A DNA stretch of 64,000 bases from Archangium violaceum (lineage in GTDB: Bacteria > Myxococcota > Myxococcia > Myxococcales > Myxococcaceae): the NCBI RefSeq assembly GCF_016887565.1, contig NZ_CP069396.1:11452001-11516000 (forward strand), written 5' to 3'. Below, piece by piece: positions 7,859-16,271 of this stretch (the stretch's first letter is position 1; each line of letters begins with the position of its first letter). The notes under the pieces were generated by a model. The model did no database searches. It had not been told where the DNA came from and saw only the letters and a list, made by a program, of their open reading frames with translations. Position numbers and translations under genes: made by a program.

Positions 7859-9474
7859 GGATGCACATGCTCGAGACGAAGAAGCTGTTCGCCGCGGGGC
7901 TCGCGCTGGCGTCGCTGGCCACCACCGGCTGTTTTGACTTCGACACGGCGTTCACCGAGTGCGTGAGGAATGGGCACTGCAATCCGCCCTCCGGCACATG
8001 CGACCCCACGCTGCCGGACCCGCTGGATGACGCCTTCGCCGACGCCAACTGCGACGGCGTGGATGGTGATGCCGACGCCGGCTTCTTCGTCGACCCCGTC
8101 GCCGGTCAGAACGTCAATCCCGGTACCCTCAAGGCTCCGTTCAGGACCCTCTCGTACGCCCTTCCGTTCGCCGCCGATGCCGGCAAGGTGCTCTACCTCG
8201 CACAGGGCACCTACAACGAGCCGGCGCTCCGGCTCGAGCGGCCCGTGTCGCTCCGTGGCGGCTATTCCAGGCTCGAGGACGGCGGCTGGGCTCGCGGCAA
8301 TGAGTTCGACACCCGCATCAACGGCGGCCCCATCGGCCTGACGGTGAGCGGGTTGGAGGACGCCACGCTCGTGCTGGATCGCCTGCACATCACTTCCTCC
8401 ACGCCTCCCGATGCCGGAGGGGCCTCCATCGGGCTGCGGGTGCTCAACTCGCTCGACGTGCAATTGAATCATGTGACCGTGGAAGCAGGGCGCGGCGCGG
8501 ATGGACTGCCGGGTAGTTCGCCCGTGCTAAACCCCCAGGCGGGTGCGGATGGCGGGCCGGGGCAGAGCACCAGCGAAGCCACACAGAACACCCGCGCCGA
8601 TGGTGGCTCTCCTGGCGTCAACAGTTGCGGCGCTGGCATTCAGGGAGGCCGGGGTGGGCAGGGCGGAACCAACGCTCAACTCGCCGCCAATGGAGAAGGA
8701 GGAATTCCCTTCGCTGACGGAGGTATCGCCGGAGTGCGGCAGGAAGAGAGCTGCCCCGGAGGTACGTGCAAATGCCTTGGAGATCCAGGCGGAAGGGGCC
8801 TGGATGGCGTTGAAGGAGATGCCGGAACGGACGGCACGTCGGGAGATGGCATCGGCCAGTTGGAGGGCAACACCTGGATCGCGCATGGCAGCGCGGATGG
8901 TGGTTCTGGCTCTCCAGGCGGAGGGGGTGGCGGAGGTGGCGGCGGGAGCTATTGTGTCGTCAACGCCGTGAGCCAGGCGTACTCGGAAGGTGGCGGTGGA
9001 GGGGGTGGTGGCGCGGGCGGCTGCCCCGGCCTCGGCGCGAGCGGTGGCAGCGGTGGAGGTGCCTCCATCGCCGTGCTGCTCATCAATGGGCGAGTGAAGT
9101 TGGAGTCTTCCATGCTCAAGACGGCTGGCGGTGGACAAGGGGGACGTGGCGGCACAGGTGGCAACGGCGGTGCCGGCGGCAAGGGAGGACCCGGCGGGTC
9201 GGCCTACACGCATCGAGTCTCTCTCTCCCCAACACTCAGCGCGGAGAGCACCGGGGGCACAGGCGGCAATGGTGGCAATGGCGGCAACGGTGGCCGCGGA
9301 GGTCATGGCGGCAACGGCGGAGGTGGACCGTCCGTGGGCATCTGGTGCGACTCCAGCTCGTCCTTCTCCCAGGAGCGTACGGTCTTTTCCCTCGGCGACG
9401 GAGGCATGCCGGGCAATGGCCCCGCTCCGACAGGCGAACCGGGCATCATGGAAGAGCAGTACCGGTGTCAGTAA
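7855..9474 (+). CDS. glycine-rich lipoprotein with DUF1565-like domain, paralogue 1
   Basis: 539 aa. A lipoprotein signal ends at LATTGC. An acidic Cys-containing segment (ANCDGVDGDADAGFFVDP) is followed by a DUF1565/pectate-lyase-like motif (FRTLSYALPFAADAGKVLYLAQGTYNEPAL). From about residue 225 to the end the protein is more than 40% glycine in GGxGG runs, interrupted by a conserved block (SGGGASIAVLLINGRV). It is probably an outer-membrane or cell-surface protein; no enzymatic role is evident. Starts at 7855 (GTG, overlapping the preceding stop), 7861 or 7867 (both ATG) are possible. First of three tandem paralogues. Confidence 0.85.
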   Translation: MRMHMLETKKLFAAGLALASLATTGCFDFDTAFTECVRNGHCNPPSGTCDPTLPDPLDDAFADANCDGVDGDADAGFFVDPVAGQNVNPGTLKAPFRTLSYALPFAADAGKVLYLAQGTYNEPALRLERPVSLRGGYSRLEDGGWARGNEFDTRINGGPIGLTVSGLEDATLVLDRLHITSSTPPDAGGASIGLRVLNSLDVQLNHVTVEAGRGADGLPGSSPVLNPQAGADGGPGQSTSEATQNTRADGGSPGVNSCGAGIQGGRGGQGGTNAQLAANGEGGIPFADGGIAGVRQEESCPGGTCKCLGDPGGRGLDGVEGDAGTDGTSGDGIGQLEGNTWIAHGSADGGSGSPGGGGGGGGGGSYCVVNAVSQAYSEGGGGGGGGAGGCPGLGASGGSGGGASIAVLLINGRVKLESSMLKTAGGGQGGRGGTGGNGGAGGKGGPGGSAYTHRVSLSPTLSAESTGGTGGNGGNGGNGGRGGHGGNGGGGPSVGIWCDSSSSFSQERTVFSLGDGGMPGNGPAPTGEPGIMEEQYRCQ

Positions 9475-9495
9475 GAGCTGGCATGCTCAGTCCCC

Positions 9496-9543
9496 AACCC
9501 GGTGCTTCGGCGTCCTCCATGTGAGGGCACCAGGCACCGGGTT
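9496..9543 (+). terminator. terminator after glycine-rich lipoprotein 1
   Basis: AACCCGGTGC and GCACCGGGTT form a perfect 10-bp stem around a 28-nt loop, followed by TTCTTCATTT. The same structure recurs after the second paralogue. Confidence 0.7.
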
Positions 9544-9581
9544 TCTTCATTTCAGAACGCAGTCTCCGTACGGAGCACCCG

Positions 9582-11183
9582 ATGAAGCGCCTCATATCCT
9601 GGCTCGCCCTGCCCTTGCTCGTGGCCGGCTGCACCACACCCGGCTCCGGTGAGGAGCCCGGCCCCTCCTGCCCCGATGCAACGGCGTGTCCCTGCCAGCC
9701 CGGCCAGACAGACCTGCCGGACGACTCCTTCCAGGACTCCAACTGTGATGGCGTGGACGGCACCGCCAGTGCCGCCCTCTTCGTCGACCCCACCTCCGGC
9801 CAGGACATCAACACCGGTACCCGCGAGGCTCCGCTCAAGACCCTCTCGTATGCCATCCAACGCGCCGCCAACCAGGGCAAGGCGCTCTACCTGGCCCAGG
9901 GCACCTATGACGAGCCAGCACTCGTGCTCGACAAGCCCGTGTCTCTCTACGGCGGCTACTCCGGCGTGAGTGGCGGCTGGGCTCGCGGCAACTACACCAC
10001 CCAACTGCGTGGCGGCGGCGTCGGCCTGACGGTGAGCGGGCTGGGCAAGGACGCTGGCGTCACCCTCGAGCGCATGCGCATCACCTCCGCTTCGGCCACC
10101 GACGCAGGTGCTCCGTCCATCGGCGTGCGGGTGATGTACTCGGGGGGAGTGAAGCTGCGCTACGTGGAGGTGCTGGCCGGGGCCGGTGCTCCGGGGACTC
10201 CAGGCTCCACTCCTCCACCCAACCCCCAGGGCGGTGTGCAGGGTGGCATGGGGCAGAGCACCACCAATGAAGCCACACCGAACACGCGAGCCGGTGGTGG
10301 CGCGCCTGGTGTCGGCGGCTGTAGCTCCGACCTGGCGGGCCGAGGTGGACAGGGCGGTGTCTACGGTGTGGAGCCCACCCGGGGCGAGGCGGGCATTCCC
10401 GCCTCTGACGGGGGAACTGCCGGACCCAACGTGGTCTTGAACAACTGCCCGACCACCATCCCCACCTGCCAGTGCAACGGGATTGCAGGTGGCAAGGGCC
10501 AGGATGGCGTCGAGGGTGAGGCTGGCACGGATGGCCGCGCGGGTGATGGCATCGGCCGGTTGGCGGGCGACTCCTGGATGGCGAATGTCGGCGGGGATGG
10601 CGGGCTCGGCCATCCCGGAGGAGCAGGCGGCGGCGGTGGCGGCGGCAGTTACTGTAGCACCGAATGGCTGCGGGCGACCGAGGCGTCGGGTGGGGGCGGC
10701 GGGGGAGGAGGTACGGGGGGTTGCCCGGGAACGGGGGCAACTGGTGGCAGCGGCGGTGGCGCCTCCATCGCCGTGCTGCTCATCAACGGACTCGTGGAGT
10801 TGGAGTCCGCCACGCTCAAAACGACCGGCGGTGGACAGGGAGGTGCCGGTGCGCAGGGTGGCTCCGGTGGTCCCGGCGGCCTCGGAGGAGCCGGGGGGAC
10901 GGGCTACACACAAAGGACCGATTTCACGGTGAATGGTACGCCGTATCGCGCGGAATCCATCGGAGGCCCGGGCGGTGCGGGCGGCAACGGGGGAGTAGGA
11001 GGCCGCGGTGGCCATGGTGGCAACGGGGGCGGTGGCCCTTCCGTGGGTGTCTGGTGTGATGCCACCTCGACCTTCACCCAACGGGACACGGTCTTCGACC
11101 TCGGTCCCGGAGGCCGGCCCGGCAACGGTCCCGCCCCCACCGGCGAAACGGGCCTCCGGGGCCAGTCCTACCAGTGCCAGTAG
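9582..11183 (+). CDS. glycine-rich lipoprotein with DUF1565-like domain, paralogue 2
   Basis: 533 aa. The lipobox LLVAGC falls in MKRLISWLALPLLVAGC. Then come a PxCPCQPGQTD motif, DSNCDGVDG, and the DUF1565-like motif with LYLAQGTYDEPALVL and SLYGGYSG. The C-terminal two thirds are GGxGG repeats, with the SGGGASIAVLLINGLVELESATLKT block and a closing region ending in SYQCQ. It is nearly identical to paralogue 3 over the first 200 codons and more divergent in the glycine-rich middle, where units have been gained and lost. Likely surface-exposed; function unknown. Confidence 0.87.
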   Translation: MKRLISWLALPLLVAGCTTPGSGEEPGPSCPDATACPCQPGQTDLPDDSFQDSNCDGVDGTASAALFVDPTSGQDINTGTREAPLKTLSYAIQRAANQGKALYLAQGTYDEPALVLDKPVSLYGGYSGVSGGWARGNYTTQLRGGGVGLTVSGLGKDAGVTLERMRITSASATDAGAPSIGVRVMYSGGVKLRYVEVLAGAGAPGTPGSTPPPNPQGGVQGGMGQSTTNEATPNTRAGGGAPGVGGCSSDLAGRGGQGGVYGVEPTRGEAGIPASDGGTAGPNVVLNNCPTTIPTCQCNGIAGGKGQDGVEGEAGTDGRAGDGIGRLAGDSWMANVGGDGGLGHPGGAGGGGGGGSYCSTEWLRATEASGGGGGGGGTGGCPGTGATGGSGGGASIAVLLINGLVELESATLKTTGGGQGGAGAQGGSGGPGGLGGAGGTGYTQRTDFTVNGTPYRAESIGGPGGAGGNGGVGGRGGHGGNGGGGPSVGVWCDATSTFTQRDTVFDLGPGGRPGNGPAPTGETGLRGQSYQCQ

Positions 11184-11204
11184 GGACTGGCATGCTCGGT
11201 TCCC

Positions 11205-11250
11205 ACCCGGTGCTTCGGTGTCCTCCATGTGAGAACGCCCTGCGCCGGGT
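11205..11250 (+). terminator. terminator after glycine-rich lipoprotein 2 (duplicated copy)
   Basis: ACCCGGTGC pairs with GCGCCGGGT, followed by TTCTCCATTT. Compared with the copy at 9496-9543, the right arm carries A to G, turning a U-A pair into a U-G wobble, so pairing is retained although the sequence has drifted. Confidence 0.65.
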
Positions 11251-11289
11251 TTCTCCATTTCAAGACGCAGTCCCCGTACGGAGCACACG

Positions 11290-12873
11290 ATGAAGCGCCT
11301 CATGCCCTGGCTCGCCCTGCCCTTGCTCGTGGCCGGCTGCACCACACCCGGCTCCGGTGAGGAGCCTGGCCCTTCCTGCCCCGACGCAGCGGCGTGTCCC
11401 TGTCAGCCCGGCCAGACAGACCTGCCGGACGACTCCTTCCAGGACTCCAACTGCGATGGCGTGGACGGCACCGCCAGTGCCGCCCTCTTCGTCGACCCCG
11501 CCTCCGGCCAGGACATCAACACCGGCACCCGTGAGGCTCCGCTCAAGACCCTCTCGTACGCCCTCCAGCGCGTCGCCAACCAGGGCAAGGCGCTCTACCT
11601 GGCCCAGGGTACCTATGACGAGCCGTCGCTCGTGCTCGACAAGCCCGTGTCTCTCTACGGCGGCTACTCCGGTGTGGAGGGCGGCTGGGCTCGCGGCAAC
11701 TACACCACCCATCTGCGTGGCGGCGGCGTCGGCCTGACGGTGAGCGGGCTGGGCAAGGACGCTGGCATCACCCTCGAGCGCATGCGCATCACCTCCGCTT
11801 CGGCCACCGACGCGGGCACTCCGTCCATCGGCGTGCGGGTGATGTACTCGGGGGGAGTGAAGCTGCGCTATGTGGAGGTGCTGGCCGGAGCCGGTGCACC
11901 GGGCACTCCAGGCTCCACTCCTCCACCCAACCTCCAGGGGGGCGTGGATGGCGGCGTGGGGCAGAGCACATTCCAGGCGACCTCTCCCACGCGTGCCGAT
12001 GGTGGCGCTCCTGGCGTCGGTGGCTGCAGTTCCGACCCGGCGGGCCGTGGTGGACAGGGCGGTGACTTCCTCACATCCGCCACCGACGGGGAATCAGGCA
12101 TCCCCTCCGCTGACGGGGGCATCGCAGGAGGACGGCGGGAAGAGAGCTGTCCCGGCACTTGTCAGTGCATCGGGAATCCTGGGGGCAAGGGACAGGATGG
12201 CGCCGAGGGTGCGCCCGGAACGGACGGTACCCCAGGCGATGGCATTGGCCAGTTGCAGGGTGACTCCTGGATGGCGCATGTCGGCGCGACTGGCGGACCA
12301 GGCGCTCCTGGTGGAGGAGGCGGCGGGGGTGGAGGAGGTGGCTACTGTGAACTCACGACTTCGACCAGCGTGATCTCGCAGGGTGGCGGTGGAGGAGGTG
12401 GGGGCACGGGCGGCTGCCCGGGGATGGGAGCAACTGGAGGCAGTGGCGGTGGCGCCTCCATCGCCGTGCTGCTCATCAACGGACTCGTGGAGTTGGAGTC
12501 CGCCACGCTCAAGACGACGGGTGGAGGACAGGGAGGTGCCGGTGCGCACGGCGGTGCTGGCGGTCCTGGTGGCCGCGGCGGAGCCGGGGGGACTGCCTAC
12601 ACGCGCACGAGCAATTACTCAGGGCTTGTGGTGGATAGCACCGGAGGCCCGGGTGGTGCGGGCGGTAACGGGGGAGTGGGAGGCCGCGGCGGCCACGGTG
12701 GCAACGGAGGCGGTGGCCCCTCCGTGGGTGTCTGGTGTGATGCCACCTCGACCTTCATCCAGCGGGACACGGTCTTCGACCTCGGTCCCGGAGGCCGGCC
12801 CGGCAACGGTCCCGCCCCCACCGGCGAGACAGGCCTCCGGGGCCAGTCCTACCAGTGCCCCTCCGCCCCATGA
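11290..12873 (+). CDS. glycine-rich lipoprotein with DUF1565-like domain, paralogue 3
   Basis: 527 aa, same architecture as its two upstream neighbours: lipobox LLVAGC, Cys-rich opening, DUF1565-like beta-helix motif, then GGxGG repeats with the conserved ASIAVLLINGLVELESA block. The DNA, including the 107-bp intergenic spacer and the GTACGGAGCAC ribosome-site region, is duplicated from the copy at 9582. Its C-terminus differs slightly (SYQCPSAP instead of SYQCQ), and no matching terminator follows. The central segment (GRREESCPGTCQC) is closer to paralogue 1 than to paralogue 2, hinting at gene conversion among the three. Confidence 0.87.
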   Translation: MKRLMPWLALPLLVAGCTTPGSGEEPGPSCPDAAACPCQPGQTDLPDDSFQDSNCDGVDGTASAALFVDPASGQDINTGTREAPLKTLSYALQRVANQGKALYLAQGTYDEPSLVLDKPVSLYGGYSGVEGGWARGNYTTHLRGGGVGLTVSGLGKDAGITLERMRITSASATDAGTPSIGVRVMYSGGVKLRYVEVLAGAGAPGTPGSTPPPNLQGGVDGGVGQSTFQATSPTRADGGAPGVGGCSSDPAGRGGQGGDFLTSATDGESGIPSADGGIAGGRREESCPGTCQCIGNPGGKGQDGAEGAPGTDGTPGDGIGQLQGDSWMAHVGATGGPGAPGGGGGGGGGGGYCELTTSTSVISQGGGGGGGGTGGCPGMGATGGSGGGASIAVLLINGLVELESATLKTTGGGQGGAGAHGGAGGPGGRGGAGGTAYTRTSNYSGLVVDSTGGPGGAGGNGGVGGRGGHGGNGGGGPSVGVWCDATSTFIQRDTVFDLGPGGRPGNGPAPTGETGLRGQSYQCPSAP

Positions 12874-12960
12874 GAAGGTGAGCCCCTGCTGATCCACCCC
12901 TCCTGCTCGCTCGCTTGTGGGAATCCGCCCCCGGTCTGCTAGCCTGGGGCTCCTTCCCCG

Positions 12961-14715
12961 ATGGCTGATCCTCGTACCTGCGAAACTTGCGGTCTCGCCG
13001 TCCCGGCGGACACGGACTTCTGCCCGCGTGACGGCACCGTGCTGCTGGGCTCCTCCACGTCGTCGCTCTTCCCCGACGATCAGGCGAGCTCCCGGCGTAC
13101 CTCGCCCGGAAGGACCGTGCACGTCATGGAAGACCCCTCCGCGCAGGATCCCCTGGTCGGTCTGAAGCTGGGTGAGTACGAGCTGCGCCAGCGCATCGGC
13201 GTGGGTGGCATGGGCCTGGTGTACGACGGCATCCAGCCCCTCATCGGCAAGCGCGTGGCGGTGAAGGTGCTGCGCCCGGAGCTGGCCGCCGCCGAGGAGC
13301 AGGTGGCGCGTCTGCTCGCCGAGGCCCGCGCCGTCAACGCCATCCGCCACCGGGGCATCGTCGACATCTTCGGCTTCGGCCAGGTCCCCGATGGCCGCCA
13401 GTACATCATCATGGAGTACCTCGAGGGCGTCGCCCTCGACGCGTACCTGGCCGAGAAGGGCCGGCTGCCCGTCTCCGAGGTGCTCGACATCCTCGACGAG
13501 GTGCTCAGCGCCCTGGGCGCCGCGCACGGGGCCGGTGTCGTCCACCGCGACCTCAAGCCGAGCAACATCTTCCTCGTGCAGCAGCCGGACGGCTCGCGCT
13601 ACGTGAAGCTGCTGGACTTCGGTCTGGCCAAGATGGGCCTGCCCGCCGGCCGCACCGCGCAGACGCGCACGGACATGGTGGTGGGCACCCCGGAGTACAT
13701 GGCGCCCGAGCAGGCCCGCGGCCAGCCCGTGGGCCCCATGACGGACCTCTACGCCCTGGGCGTGGTGGCCTTCGAGATGGTCACCGGCCGGCTGCCCTTC
13801 ACCGGCTCCTCCCCGGTGGACCTGCTGATGAAGCACGTGGACGCGCGGCCCCCGAGGCCCTCGGAGTTCGTCTCCGAGCTGCCCGCCGCCCTCGACGCCT
13901 TCGTCCTCCAGATGCTCACCAAGGACCCGGAGGCGCGTCCCGGGTCCGCCGAGCAGCTGCGCCGCCAGCTCCTGCGGCTGCGCGATGCCCTCCACACCCC
14001 GGTGCATCCCCCGGCCCCGGCCCCGCAGGCCAAGCCCACGGTCCCGGAGCACCCCGTCAAGGTGCACCCGGAGAACCCGGAGCCGACCGCGCCCTCGAAG
14101 GTCTCCACCCCGCCCCCGGCTCCCGAGGCGGCGCGGCCCGAGCCCGCTCCCGAGGACGTGCGCACCCCGGCGGTCGCCTCTCCGCTCAAGCGCCTGCTGC
14201 CCGTGGGCCTGGGCGCCGTCGCGCTGGCGGCCGTCGGTGGCATCGTGTTCGCCCTGCGCGAGCCACCGCCCACTCCTCCGCCCCAGGTCACCGTCACGCA
14301 GCCGAAGCCCCAGCCCGCGCCGGAGGTCCAGCCCTCCACGGGGACGACCCAGGCCCAGCAGGGCACTCCGGCCACGCCCCCCGACGCGGGCACCGGCCTG
14401 GCCGTGACGCAGCCGGAGAAGCCCGCGGACAACGCGGTGCAGCCGGTGGCCCATCACGAGACCTCGGACACGCCAACGGTGGTGCCCAAGGCCCGCCCGG
14501 CCCCTACCCAGGCCGCGCTCCTGCGCCGCATCGAGCAGCTCGAGCGCCAGGTGGCCACCGGATTCGGCAGGGACGGCCAGAAGCTGAGCCCGGCCACGCA
14601 CTCCACCCTCGAGAAGCTCCGCAGGAAGGCCGAGACGGCGGGGACTCCGGAACAGCGCCGCGAGATGGCCTCGCAGCTGGACAGCTGGGAGAAGCTGTTC
14701 CTGCGCCGCAAGTGA
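12961..14715 (+). CDS. Ser/Thr protein kinase with N-terminal zinc ribbon and transmembrane segment
   Basis: 584 aa. A CxxC...CPRDG zinc ribbon is at residues 7-25. A complete Hanks-type kinase domain follows at about 73-345: glycine loop GVGGMG 80-85, Lys102, HRDLKPSN with catalytic Asp197, DFG at 219-221, and the activation-loop APE. After a Pro-rich linker a single membrane helix spans about 412-432, then a Pro/Gln-rich and finally a charged, helical extracytoplasmic tail. All catalytic residues are present, so it should be active. No ribosome site is obvious; a TAGCCT -10-like box about 20 bp before the ATG suggests a very short leader. Confidence 0.93.
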   Translation: MADPRTCETCGLAVPADTDFCPRDGTVLLGSSTSSLFPDDQASSRRTSPGRTVHVMEDPSAQDPLVGLKLGEYELRQRIGVGGMGLVYDGIQPLIGKRVAVKVLRPELAAAEEQVARLLAEARAVNAIRHRGIVDIFGFGQVPDGRQYIIMEYLEGVALDAYLAEKGRLPVSEVLDILDEVLSALGAAHGAGVVHRDLKPSNIFLVQQPDGSRYVKLLDFGLAKMGLPAGRTAQTRTDMVVGTPEYMAPEQARGQPVGPMTDLYALGVVAFEMVTGRLPFTGSSPVDLLMKHVDARPPRPSEFVSELPAALDAFVLQMLTKDPEARPGSAEQLRRQLLRLRDALHTPVHPPAPAPQAKPTVPEHPVKVHPENPEPTAPSKVSTPPPAPEAARPEPAPEDVRTPAVASPLKRLLPVGLGAVALAAVGGIVFALREPPPTPPPQVTVTQPKPQPAPEVQPSTGTTQAQQGTPATPPDAGTGLAVTQPEKPADNAVQPVAHHETSDTPTVVPKARPAPTQAALLRRIEQLERQVATGFGRDGQKLSPATHSTLEKLRRKAETAGTPEQRREMASQLDSWEKLFLRRK

Positions 14716-14720
14716 AGCGG

Positions 14721-14742
14721 GCCCGGCCCCTGGCCAGGCCCC
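14721..14742. terminator. candidate bidirectional terminator between convergent genes
   Basis: A GC-rich self-complementary stretch built around CCTGGCCAGG with flanking GGCC/GGCCC lies between the kinase stop and the convergent transglycosylase-like gene. It lacks a T tract and is called mainly from position and symmetry. Confidence 0.4.
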
Positions 14743-14751
14743 TTCGCCTCC

Positions 14752-15519
14752 TCAGCGCACGCAGTCCACCGGCTGGGACCGGGCGTTGGACGCCCGCTCC
14801 TCGGTGACGAGCTTGTAGGCCGCCAGGTCGTCCAGCAGCACGTCCCGGTTCTGCCGGATGAGGCTCGCGTTCCGGCAGAAGACGGCGTCCTGGTAGAAGG
14901 AGTGGGGCGGCAGGGTGAGCGCCAGCTCGGCCAGCTCCGGCAACTGGAGCGTGTCCAGCTCGCGCCTGAACACCTTGAACGCCGCGTCCTCCACCCCGAC
15001 GATGCCCCGGTCGAAGTAGAGGGCCGACAGGTCATAGGCGATGAGCTGATCCTTCTGCAGGAAGGAATGCAGGCGGTGGGTGGCCACCGTCAGCTCCACG
15101 TTGCCCTGGATGCCGAGAGCCATGGCCAGCCGCGTGGCGATGAGCCGCTCGCAGGCGCCGTCTCCCGGTGGCTCGGAGCCGAAGGTGAGCAGGGAGAAGA
15201 GACGCCAGGCCCAGGCGGGGCCGTCCTCGCGCGGCGTCTGGAAGTAGGTGGGGCACCCGAGCTGCGCGATGTAGAGGGCCACCAGGTCCTTGGGCAGGCG
15301 CGCGAACTCCGGCCGCTTGTATTCGATGGAGCGCGAGCGGTCGAACGTGCCCGCGCGCAGGCTCATGCGCTCGCCCTCGATGGAGTTGCGCAGCTGCTTC
15401 TCCAGGTCGAACTCCGTCTCCAGCTGGGGCAGCTTGCTGGCGGCATGGAGGTACACGGCCGGCAGCGCCACGCCCGCCAGCCCGATGAGGAACAGCACCA
15501 ACCAGAGCAGGGTCTTCAC
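14752..15519 (-). CDS. degenerate family-51 transglycosylase-like membrane protein
   Basis: 255 aa with one N-terminal membrane helix (residues 3-26). The body follows the outline of the GT51 peptidoglycan glycosyltransferase domain: KDLVALYIAQLGCPTYF where the family has ALIAIEDRRFYEH, then LIATRLAMALG, KDQLIAYDLSALYFDRGIVGVEDAAFKVF for ELLEYYLNxIYFGxxxYGIEAAA, and LPELAELALTLPPHSFY for the LTLAEAALLAGLP segment. The motif-1 catalytic Glu-Asp is replaced by Gln-Leu, so polymerase activity is unlikely. There is no transpeptidase domain. It may be a regulatory or scaffolding pseudoenzyme of wall synthesis (inference). Confidence 0.65.
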   Translation of the reverse strand: MKTLLWLVLFLIGLAGVALPAVYLHAASKLPQLETEFDLEKQLRNSIEGERMSLRAGTFDRSRSIEYKRPEFARLPKDLVALYIAQLGCPTYFQTPREDGPAWAWRLFSLLTFGSEPPGDGACERLIATRLAMALGIQGNVELTVATHRLHSFLQKDQLIAYDLSALYFDRGIVGVEDAAFKVFRRELDTLQLPELAELALTLPPHSFYQDAVFCRNASLIRQNRDVLLDDLAAYKLVTEERASNARSQPVDCVR

Positions 15520-15578
15520 GCCCCCCAGGTTATCAAAGGGCGACGCCGGGCCGGGTCCGGGTTAAATCTCCCCCTGAC

Positions 15579-16271
15579 ATGAACGACTGGCACCCCACCA
15601 CCGTGGCGGCCGTGCTCCCCGCCGCGGAGGGCCTCACCGAGCTCGTCCTGGACATCGGCGGCACCCCTCTGGTGGGTACCCACCGCACCCCGGGGCAGTA
15701 CGTGCGCCTGGCCCTGCCCGAGGTGGGCGAGAGCATGTTCGCCATCGCCTCGCCGCCCGAGCCCTTCAGCACCCGCTGGGAGTTCCTCCTCAAGGGAGGC
15801 AGCCCGCTGCCGGACGCCCTCGTGCGGCTGGAGCCCGGGGCGAAGGTGCACAGCAAGCGTCCCGAGGGCCGTGGCTTTCCCCTCCCCCAGGCGCGAGGGA
15901 GGGATCTGCTCCTCTTCGCCACCGGCTCGGGCATCTCCCCCATCCGCTCCGTCATCGAGAGCATCCGCCAGGAGCGGGGCTCCTACGGGCAGGTGACGCT
16001 CTACTTCGGGGCGCGCACCCCGCAGGCCTTCGCCTACGAGAAGGAGCTGCACCATTGGGAGGCAGCGGGCATCCGCGTGGTGCGCACGGTGAGCCAGCCG
16101 GGCGCGAGCGGCTGGCAGGGCCTCACCGGCTACGTGCAGACCCACCTGGGCGAGCAGCCGGCGGCGGACACCCTGGCCTTCTTGTGCGGCCAGTCCGGCA
16201 TGGTGCAGGAAGTCATCGAGGCGCTGCGCACCCTCGGGCTGCCCCGCGAGGCCATCCACCTCAACTACTGA
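15579..16271 (+). CDS. ferredoxin-NADP+ reductase-like flavoprotein
   Basis: 230 aa. An N-terminal FAD-binding beta barrel (about 1-95) is followed by an NAD(P)-binding domain with LLLFATGSGISPIRSVIES (109-127), YFGARTPQAFAYEKEL, and the C-terminal FLCGQSGMVQEV motif typical of the ferredoxin reductase/phenol hydroxylase reductase superfamily. It lacks an iron-sulphur domain and any membrane segment, so it should pass electrons between NAD(P)H and a separate partner. Its last 7 bp overlap the 3' end of the convergent WD40 gene. The partner is unknown. Confidence 0.85.
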   Translation: MNDWHPTTVAAVLPAAEGLTELVLDIGGTPLVGTHRTPGQYVRLALPEVGESMFAIASPPEPFSTRWEFLLKGGSPLPDALVRLEPGAKVHSKRPEGRGFPLPQARGRDLLLFATGSGISPIRSVIESIRQERGSYGQVTLYFGARTPQAFAYEKELHHWEAAGIRVVRTVSQPGASGWQGLTGYVQTHLGEQPAADTLAFLCGQSGMVQEVIEALRTLGLPREAIHLNY

